The notes under the pieces were generated by a model, which worked only from the letters and a program-made list of their open reading frames with translations, was not told where the DNA came from and searched no databases. The translations under genes were made by a program, and so were the position numbers. From Sphingobium abikonense NBRC 16140 (lineage in GTDB: Bacteria > Pseudomonadota > Alphaproteobacteria > Sphingomonadales > Sphingomonadaceae): a stretch of DNA of 64,000 nucleotides. The stretch covers positions 1-64,000 of the forward strand of contig NZ_BCYT01000011.1 in assembly GCF_001598335.1 (NCBI RefSeq), read 5' to 3'. Positions 58,353 to 64,000 of the stretch are shown here, in pieces (positions within the stretch are counted from its first letter, which is position 1; every line of letters begins with the position of its first letter).

Positions 58353-58765
58353 TCGGCTTGAGGGTGGCCTTTGCCGATCGCCTTCATGATCCGACAATCG
58401 GCCATGCGCGCCTTGGTGCAGCTCTGGCTGAGCATTGCCAACTCATCCCGCAACACCGCGAGTTGCGCCAGTCTCTCCTCCACATCCTTGAGGTGCTGAG
58501 CAGCGATAGCTGAGGCGGCACCACAATCCTGGTCCGGGTTCTGCGCCAGCCCCATCAACGAACGGATCTCGTCGACGGAGAAGCCAAGCCGGCGACCGTT
58601 GCGGATGAAGTGCAAACGCTCAATGTCACTGGCATCGTAGGTTCTGCGACCCGACGCCGTGCGAGGGGCGGATCGGAGCAACCCGATCGACTCATAAAAG
58701 CGGATCGTCGTCACCTTCGTCGAGGTCTCGCTGGCGAGCTGCCCAATCATCACCGGCTTCATCAT
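58346..58765 (-). CDS. MerR-family metal-responsive regulator (CadR/ZntR-like)
   Basis: 139 residues from the ATG at 58765 (AAGGA upstream); a longer upstream reading frame is not used because the HTH begins at MKPVMIGQLASETSTKVTTI. The MerR signature RFYESIGLL is present. Cys81, Cys116 and Cys124 occupy the positions of metal ligands in CadR/ZntR/PbrR proteins. It is divergent from the CDF gene and should bind the promoter between them. Its end overlaps the protease gene by 7 nt. Confidence 0.88.
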   Translation of the reverse strand: MMKPVMIGQLASETSTKVTTIRFYESIGLLRSAPRTASGRRTYDASDIERLHFIRNGRRLGFSVDEIRSLMGLAQNPDQDCGAASAIAAQHLKDVEERLAQLAVLRDELAMLSQSCTKARMADCRIMKAIGKGHPQADQ

Positions 58766-58802
58766 GCCATCCTTGCTTATGCGAACGTGTCGCACATTTC
58801 GC

Positions 58803-58833
58803 TTGCTTCTACAGCGACTGGAGGTGGTAAGGA
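58803..58833 (+). promoter_or_regulatory. MerR-type promoter of the CDF gene
   Basis: -35 TTGCTT (58803-58808) and -10 TAAGGA (58828-58833) are separated by 19 bp, the over-long spacer typical of MerR-activated promoters (compare the mer promoter -10 TAAGGT). A dyad CTACAG-CGA-CTGGAG lies in the spacer. Transcription would begin almost at the ATG at 58841. Confidence 0.65.
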
Positions 58834-58840
58834 AGGCCGC

Positions 58841-59467
58841 ATGAATGCTTCTACCGAAAGCTGCGGGTGCCACGGGGAGCCCGCGCGCGCGCAAACCGAT
58901 CCGGCCTATCGCCGTGCGCTGCTGACCGTCGTGGTGCTCAACCTCGGCTTCGGAGTCGCCGAGCTGTTCGGCGGGTTCATCGCCGATAGCCAAGCGCTGA
59001 AAGCGGATTCCCTCGATTTTCTCGGGGACGGGTCGATCAGCCTTATCGGTCTTCTCGCGCTTGCCTGGTCCGCACGGGCGAGGGCAAAGGTCGCGCTGAC
59101 GCAGGGGTTGTTTCTCGGTGCGCTTGGCGTGGGCGTAATCGGTTTCGCGATTTGGCGCGCCCTGAACGCAACCGCGCCCGATGCCGAACTGATGGGCACA
59201 ATCGGCGTTGTCGCGCTCGCGATCAATGTCGTGTCCGCCTTGGTGCTTGCGCGTTTCCGGGAAGGGGACGCCAATGTTCGCGCGATCTGGCTGTTCAGCC
59301 GCAACGACGCGCTCGCCAACGTGGCGGTGATCGCCGCGGCCGGTCTGGTGGCGTGGACAGGAAGCGCCTGGCCGGACCTCGCCGTCGCCGGCCTCATCGC
59401 CCTCCTGTTCCTCCACTCCGCTTATGAAATCGTCACTGGCGCTCGGCGCGAATTGGGAGAGCGGTAG
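58841..59467 (+). CDS. Cation-efflux (CDF-like) membrane protein
   Basis: 208 residues. A Cys-rich start (TESCGCHGEPARAQTD) precedes about six membrane helices. LNLGFGVAELFGGFIADSQA, LKADSLDFLGDGSISLIGLL and the repeat-like LFSRNDALANVAVIAAAGLV correspond to the metal-site helices of CDF proteins. It lacks the C-terminal cytoplasmic domain of classical CDFs. Control by the divergent MerR suggests Zn, Cd or Pb export. Confidence 0.82.
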   Translation: MNASTESCGCHGEPARAQTDPAYRRALLTVVVLNLGFGVAELFGGFIADSQALKADSLDFLGDGSISLIGLLALAWSARARAKVALTQGLFLGALGVGVIGFAIWRALNATAPDAELMGTIGVVALAINVVSALVLARFREGDANVRAIWLFSRNDALANVAVIAAAGLVAWTGSAWPDLAVAGLIALLFLHSAYEIVTGARRELGER

Positions 59468-61434
59468 TGCGTCTGCTCGCGTTGATCCGGGCAATGCTCT
59501 CGTTGCGGCTGCTCTCCGCGCTCGCGGCGCTGCTGATCCCTGCTGCGGCAATCGCCGAACCCGGCGACGTGCAAACCGCATGGCGGCTGCTCGACTATAT
59601 GGCCGTCGATTATGGCGGCGCGGTCGCCAACGGTCGGATCAAGAGCACGTCGGAATATGCCGAGATGACGGAGTTCGCCGCGTCGGTCTCGACACGGCTT
59701 CAGGGCCTGCCGGCGAAGCCGGAGCGTCAAGCCCTCATCCAGCGGGCTGCCAACCTCCAGGCGGTGATCGCGGAAAAGGGACCGACTGAACAGGTGGCAA
59801 CATTGGCGCACGGGCTCGCGGCCGATCTGTTGCGCGCCTACCCGGTGCCGCTCGCGCCCGATAAGGCTCCGAACCTCGTCTCCAGCGATGCACTGTTCCG
59901 ACAATCCTGCGCGTCCTGCCACGGGATGACGGGCAACGGCCGTGGCCCTGACGCCGCCAAGCTCGCTACGCCCCCGATTGCTTTCACCGATGCCGAGCGC
60001 GCGCGCCAGCGCAGCGTGTTCGCGCTCTATCAGGTGGTGACGCAAGGCATCGACGGGACCGCGATGCAGAGCTTCGCCGATCTGCCCAACGATCAGCGCT
60101 GGGCGTTAGCATTCCGAGCCGGGAGCTTCGCCTTCACGGATGCGCAGGCGCGCGAAGGCGAGCGGCTTTGGAAATCCGACCCGACCCTTCGCCGGCGCAT
60201 TCCGGACCTGAAAACCCTGGTCGCGCTCACCCCGGCCGCGCTCGGCGCGGCGATCGGCGACGCCAAGGCTGACCCAGTGCTCGCGTTCCTGCGTCGTCAT
60301 CCCGAACAGGTGATACAACAGGCTCCCGGCTCGCTCGCGGTCGCCCGCGCCAAACTCGCCGAAAGCGTGGCGGCTGCGCGGCGCGGCGATGCGCGCATGG
60401 CGAAAGAGCTGGCGCTGTCGGCCTATCTCGATGGGTTCGAGCCGATCGAGCCAACACTCACCGCGCGCGACGCGACGCTGATGGGTCGAATCGAGGGCGC
60501 GATGGGGGAGTTCCGCGCCTCGATCGACCGGGGCGCGTCGCCCGATGATCTCGCGGAGAAGGTCGCAGTACTGGGCGGCCTTTTCGACGATGCGGAAGCG
60601 GCGCTCGCGCCTGATGCCGCCACCGAAGCGTCCACGTTCCTGGGCGCGTTCACGATCCTGCTGCGTGAAGGGCTCGAAGCCCTGCTCATCGTTGTCGCCA
60701 TGATCGCGTTCCTGCGTAAAGCCGAGCGCGGCGAGGCGCTGCGGTACGTGCATGGCGGCTGGGTCAGCGCGATCATCGCGGGCGGGATCACCTGGGCGGT
60801 CGCCACCTATGCGATCGGGATCAGCGGTGCGAGCCGGGAGCTGACGGAAGGGTTTGGCTCGCTGTTCGCCGCGGTCGTGCTGCTCTCGGTCGGGATTTGG
60901 ATGCACGGCAAGGCGCAGGCCGATCAGTGGCAGCGCTATATTCGCGAGAAGATGTCGCGGGCGCTCTCGGGCGGGTCGGGCTGGTTCCTGTTCGGGCTGG
61001 CGTTCGTCGTAGTTTATCGCGAGGTCTTCGAGACGATCCTGTTCTATGCCGCGCTTTCGGCGCAAGGTGACAACGGGATGCTTCTCGCGGGGGCCGGGTC
61101 GGCGATTGGACTGCTCAGCCTGATCGCTTGGGCCATGCTTCGCTACAGTCGCAAGCTGCCGATCGCGCAGTTCTTCCGCTATAGCTCCTGGCTCATGGCG
61201 GTCCTGACCGTCGTGCTGGCGGGTAAAGGCGTCGCCGCGCTCCAGGAAGCCGGCCTTATCAACATCGCACCGCTCGCGGACGTGCCACGGCTGTCGATGC
61301 TCGGCGTGTTTCCCACTTGGCAATCGGTGCTGGCGCAACTCCTGATGGCGGTCGCCATTGCGGTCGGGTTCGCCTGGAACGGGCGCGACCGATCCCGCTC
61401 GGGTTCCGGCTCAGTGACCCTTGGTTCGAATTAG
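59467..61434 (+). CDS. Cytochrome c-FTR1 fusion iron permease
   Basis: 655 residues from the GTG overlapping the CDF stop (TAGTG). A signal precedes a periplasmic region with one c-type heme site CASCH (148-152). An alpha-helical part follows, then the FTR1 permease with REGLE (400-404) and REVFE (518-522), the two RExxE iron motifs, in about seven membrane helices. The fusion suggests electron transfer coupled to ferrous iron oxidation and uptake, as proposed for FTR1 systems. Operon position after a MerR-controlled exporter is odd: import and export genes are together. Confidence 0.88.
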   Translation: MRLLALIRAMLSLRLLSALAALLIPAAAIAEPGDVQTAWRLLDYMAVDYGGAVANGRIKSTSEYAEMTEFAASVSTRLQGLPAKPERQALIQRAANLQAVIAEKGPTEQVATLAHGLAADLLRAYPVPLAPDKAPNLVSSDALFRQSCASCHGMTGNGRGPDAAKLATPPIAFTDAERARQRSVFALYQVVTQGIDGTAMQSFADLPNDQRWALAFRAGSFAFTDAQAREGERLWKSDPTLRRRIPDLKTLVALTPAALGAAIGDAKADPVLAFLRRHPEQVIQQAPGSLAVARAKLAESVAAARRGDARMAKELALSAYLDGFEPIEPTLTARDATLMGRIEGAMGEFRASIDRGASPDDLAEKVAVLGGLFDDAEAALAPDAATEASTFLGAFTILLREGLEALLIVVAMIAFLRKAERGEALRYVHGGWVSAIIAGGITWAVATYAIGISGASRELTEGFGSLFAAVVLLSVGIWMHGKAQADQWQRYIREKMSRALSGGSGWFLFGLAFVVVYREVFETILFYAALSAQGDNGMLLAGAGSAIGLLSLIAWAMLRYSRKLPIAQFFRYSSWLMAVLTVVLAGKGVAALQEAGLINIAPLADVPRLSMLGVFPTWQSVLAQLLMAVAIAVGFAWNGRDRSRSGSGSVTLGSN

Positions 61435-61474
61435 TGCAATGACATGAAAACCCTTCCGTGATAGAGGCAAGCTA

Positions 61475-61804
61475 GTGCGAGCCTTTTTGCCTTTCCTGAC
61501 ATGCCTGATGCTGGTCCTGACCAGCTTCTCCGGCATGGCCCATGCCGCCGATCTGGCGGGGGGAAGCATCGCGGGCGTTGAGTTCACGGTCCATACCGCC
61601 GGTGACATCGATCAGGTGCCATCGGACTCGGACAAGAATGTCCCGCATCATCACAATTATTGTCACGGACACGACGTCGGCGCGCCTGCGCGCACGACGA
61701 TGGAATATACCCCCGTCCTCACAGTGCCCAAGCCGACAATCTCCGCCTCTGCGTCGCTCGACGGCCGCACCGGCATGGTCCATTTGAGGCCCCCCCAAGC
61801 CTGA
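61475..61804 (+). CDS. Small His-containing secreted protein (CzcI-like)
   Basis: 109 residues from the GTG at 61475. A signal peptide ends at GMAHA-AD. NVPHHHNYCHGHDVGAPA is a compact metal-binding stretch. It lies between the FTR1 gene and the second czcC, the same position as the other two small His-rich proteins at the head of metal operons. Confidence 0.6.
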   Translation: MRAFLPFLTCLMLVLTSFSGMAHAADLAGGSIAGVEFTVHTAGDIDQVPSDSDKNVPHHHNYCHGHDVGAPARTTMEYTPVLTVPKPTISASASLDGRTGMVHLRPPQA

Positions 61805-61864
61805 CGTCCGATTTGGGCGTGCGTTGGCGCGCCCCTGTCGATCATCGTCAGGAGTCCTATTTTC

Positions 61865-63142
61865 ATGAATCGTATCCTCGCGGCCATGCTGGCCGCAGCG
61901 TCTTGCGCCACGATGGCGCAGGCGCAGGTCGGACCGTCCGCGCCTGTTGCGCAGGATGCGCCGGTCTACACGCTTGACCAAGCGGTCAGTGCAGCGGGCG
62001 GTTCGGCCCCTGCTGCGGAAGCGGCGACAGCTGGAATCGACGCGGCCCGTGCAGGTCGCACAGTCGCCGGCTTGCGGCCCAATCCGGTGGTTCAAGGCCA
62101 AGTCGAGAATGTCATCGGCTCCGGGCCGTATCGGGGGGTCCGCAGCGCGGAAACCACGGTCGGCTTTGCGATCCCGATCGAGCTAGGCGGCAAGCGCGGC
62201 GCCCGCGTCGCGGTCGCCAATGCGCAATTGTCCCGGGCCGAGATCCAGGCCGCGATCATCGCGGCGGATGTCCGGCTTCAGGTAACGCAGCTCTATGTCG
62301 AAGCGGTCGCGGCCGATCGCCGGGTAATGACAGCCCGCGATCAGGCCCGGATCGCCAGCGATGCGCTGCGGGCCGCGAGCGTTCGCGTGCAGGCAGGGCG
62401 GGCATCGCCACTCGAGCAACAGCGCGCGGATGTCGCGCGTATCAATGCCGACGCCAATGTGGAGCGGCAGCTTCGCTTGGCCGAGGCGGCCCGCGCCAAT
62501 CTGGCGCGTCGGATCGGACGGCCGATCGACGGCCTGCTCGATGACACGCTGCTCGATCGCCTTCCCGATGTGAACGTCTATGGGCCGTTGGCACCGGTCA
62601 ACACGACCGGCACACTCGCGCTGGCGGCAGCCAACGCGGATTTCTCCATTGCCGAAGCCGGCGTGCGGCTCGCGCGCGCCAATCGCGTGCCTGACCTGAA
62701 CGTCGGGCCGTCGATCCGCCGCCTGGAAGCGACCAACGACATGGCGGCGGTGTTCAGCGTGTCGATCCCGATCCCGGTGTTCAACAATGGTCGCGCCGCG
62801 ATTGCGCAGGCGACCGCGCAGCGGACCCAGGCGGATGCGCAGCGCCGCGTGACCGCGCTCGACATCGAACAGGCGATCACGGACGCGCAGGCGCAGGCGG
62901 CCAATGCCGCAACGACGGCTCGTGCGGCGTCGGGGCCGGCGCTGGCGGCTGCACAGGAGGCCGCCCGCATCGCGCGGATCGGCTATCGCGAGGGCAAGTT
63001 CGGCCAGCTCGAATTGCTCGATGCTGAACGCACGCTCGCCGAAACGCGGGTCGCCGCGATCGACGCGCTTGCCAATTACCAGAATGCCCGCGCGCAAGTG
63101 GAGCGACTGACCGCTCGTGCGCCCAATGGGGGGAATCAGTGA
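61865..63142 (+). CDS. czcC: CzcC-type outer-membrane efflux protein (second locus)
   Basis: 425 residues, OEP family. Signal ends near MAQAQ. The repeat starts YTLDQAVSAAGGSAPAAEAA and VENVIGSGPYRGVRSAETTV matches the czcC consensus. It differs clearly in sequence from the czcC at 27280-28560. Its stop overlaps the following czcB (TGATG). Confidence 0.9.
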   Translation: MNRILAAMLAAASCATMAQAQVGPSAPVAQDAPVYTLDQAVSAAGGSAPAAEAATAGIDAARAGRTVAGLRPNPVVQGQVENVIGSGPYRGVRSAETTVGFAIPIELGGKRGARVAVANAQLSRAEIQAAIIAADVRLQVTQLYVEAVAADRRVMTARDQARIASDALRAASVRVQAGRASPLEQQRADVARINADANVERQLRLAEAARANLARRIGRPIDGLLDDTLLDRLPDVNVYGPLAPVNTTGTLALAAANADFSIAEAGVRLARANRVPDLNVGPSIRRLEATNDMAAVFSVSIPIPVFNNGRAAIAQATAQRTQADAQRRVTALDIEQAITDAQAQAANAATTARAASGPALAAAQEAARIARIGYREGKFGQLELLDAERTLAETRVAAIDALANYQNARAQVERLTARAPNGGNQ

Positions 63143-64000
63143 TGAAGAGCTTTTATCTCGCGGGCGCGGCGTCGCTCGCCCTGCTCTTGGCTGCCTGCGG
63201 CGGCAAGGATGGCGGAAACGAGGCAACTGCCGAAGGCGCAGCTGCCAATGAGACGGCAGCGGGCACGGAAAAGGGCGGTGCTGAAGGCGGTCATGCCGGT
63301 GAAGGCGTCGTCACATTGGGTGCCGACCAGATCGCCACAGCGGGCGTCCAGGTCGGACGGCCGATCATCGGCGGGGCCGGGACGATCGAGCTGCCCGCGA
63401 TCATCGAGGGCGACCCACAGGGAACGCAGGTCGTCTCGGCCGCAATTGCGGGACGCGTGGTCGCGCTCACCCGTAACCTCGGCCAATCGGTCGGACGCGG
63501 CCAGACCATTGCGGTCATCGAAAGCCGCGAGGCGGCGCAGATCAAGGGCGAGGTCGAGGCGGCGCGGGCGCGGCTTCAGCTCGCTAATTCGAACCTCGCG
63601 CGCGAACAGCGGCTGTTCGCGCAGAGAGTCTCCCCTGAACAGGATCTGATCGCCGCCCGCACAGCGGCGACGGAGGCGCGGATCGCCCTGACGCAGGCGC
63701 AGAGCATGGTTTCGGCGGCGGGTGTCGGCGGCGGCGGGCTCAACCGGCTCGGCATTGCCGCGCCGATCTCGGGCCAGATCATTGCGCGCCCCGTGACGCT
63801 GGGACAAACGGTCGCGGCGGATGCCGAACTCTATCGCATCGCCAACCTGAGCCAGGTGTCGATCGCGCTTAATCTCAAGCCCGAGGATGCGGGCCGGGTG
63901 CGTCCCGGCAATACGGTGCTGGTGAAGGCGGCAGGCCGTCAGGCGACCGCCCGCGTGACCTTCGTGTCGCCGGCGCTTGATCCGCAGACGCGGCTCGTGC
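63142..64000 (+). CDS. czcB: CzcB-type periplasmic adaptor, 3' end outside window
   Basis: 286 residues visible. Lipobox LLAAC gives lipidated Cys19. A Gly/Ala/Glu linker precedes GTQVVSAAIAGRVVALTRNL and GQSVGRGQTIAVIESREAAQ, the lipoyl region, then a coiled-coil and LGIAAPISGQIIARPVTLGQ. It lacks the extra N-terminal domain of the other czcB. A czcA should follow beyond the right edge. Confidence 0.9.
   Translation, partial: MKSFYLAGAASLALLLAACGGKDGGNEATAEGAAANETAAGTEKGGAEGGHAGEGVVTLGADQIATAGVQVGRPIIGGAGTIELPAIIEGDPQGTQVVSAAIAGRVVALTRNLGQSVGRGQTIAVIESREAAQIKGEVEAARARLQLANSNLAREQRLFAQRVSPEQDLIAARTAATEARIALTQAQSMVSAAGVGGGGLNRLGIAAPISGQIIARPVTLGQTVAADAELYRIANLSQVSIALNLKPEDAGRVRPGNTVLVKAAGRQATARVTFVSPALDPQTRLV

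Noticed and set aside
58766..59581. N-terminal extension of the merR frame to 411 codons
   Set aside because: It covers the divergent CDF gene and promoter; MerR proteins begin at the HTH, and a ribosome site precedes 58765.

Overview
The window looks like part of a large plasmid from a sphingomonad-type alphaproteobacterium (Sphingobium, Sphingomonas or Novosphingobium). This is inferred from high GC, an RPA-type RepA next to ParA/ParB, a strawberry-notch helicase, CzcCBA modules with HupE and DUF6488 companions, a STAS-MlaE/MlaF/MlaD/lipoprotein operon, and an EcfG-type promoter. No rRNA, tRNA or CRISPR array was seen.

Layout. 1-5271 (minus): a methyltransferase/strawberry-notch helicase running off the left edge, a CHC2-Toprim protein and a small SSB. 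5272-9920 (plus): parA-parB, a 24-bp palindrome that may be parS, repA, then an origin-like block with eight iterons and a DnaA box. 10599-13225: a RES toxin with an upstream antitoxin, a second antitoxin of the same class pointing at it, and an unrecognised protein. 13639-14568: a serine recombinase with a long C-terminal extension. 14643-19141: a porin divergent from a chrB-chrA-SOD chromate operon. 19198-29033: two convergent metal operons sharing one terminator: His-rich protein/HupE/membrane-anchor/DUF6488 on plus, and czcI-like/czcC/czcB/czcA/MFS on minus.

29097-34267 is a tniA-tniB-tniQ module plus a divergent tyrosine recombinase, followed by a decayed patch. 35012-43878 is an envelope-lipid island: marR-aarF-mlaD-like-small ORF-hydrolase on minus, back to back with mlaE-mlaF-mlaD-lipoprotein on plus. 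A DUF4142 gene with a textbook EcfG promoter and an EmrA/EmrB/NodT-type tripartite pump follow.

50771-56920 is a transposon block. A Tn3 tnpA lies beside a compact element with 49-bp inverted ends that holds only a DDE transposase, its ATPase and a resolvase. From 57150 come a PDZ aspartic protease, a divergent merR/CDF pair with a MerR-type promoter, a cytochrome c-FTR1 permease, a third small His-containing secreted protein, and a second czcC-czcB locus cut by the right edge.

The region therefore combines a replication/partition/stability backbone with several metal-resistance modules (chromate; two Czc loci; CDF; FTR1), envelope and efflux functions, and mobile elements that probably assembled it. 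Functional names come from motif recognition by eye, with no database search.
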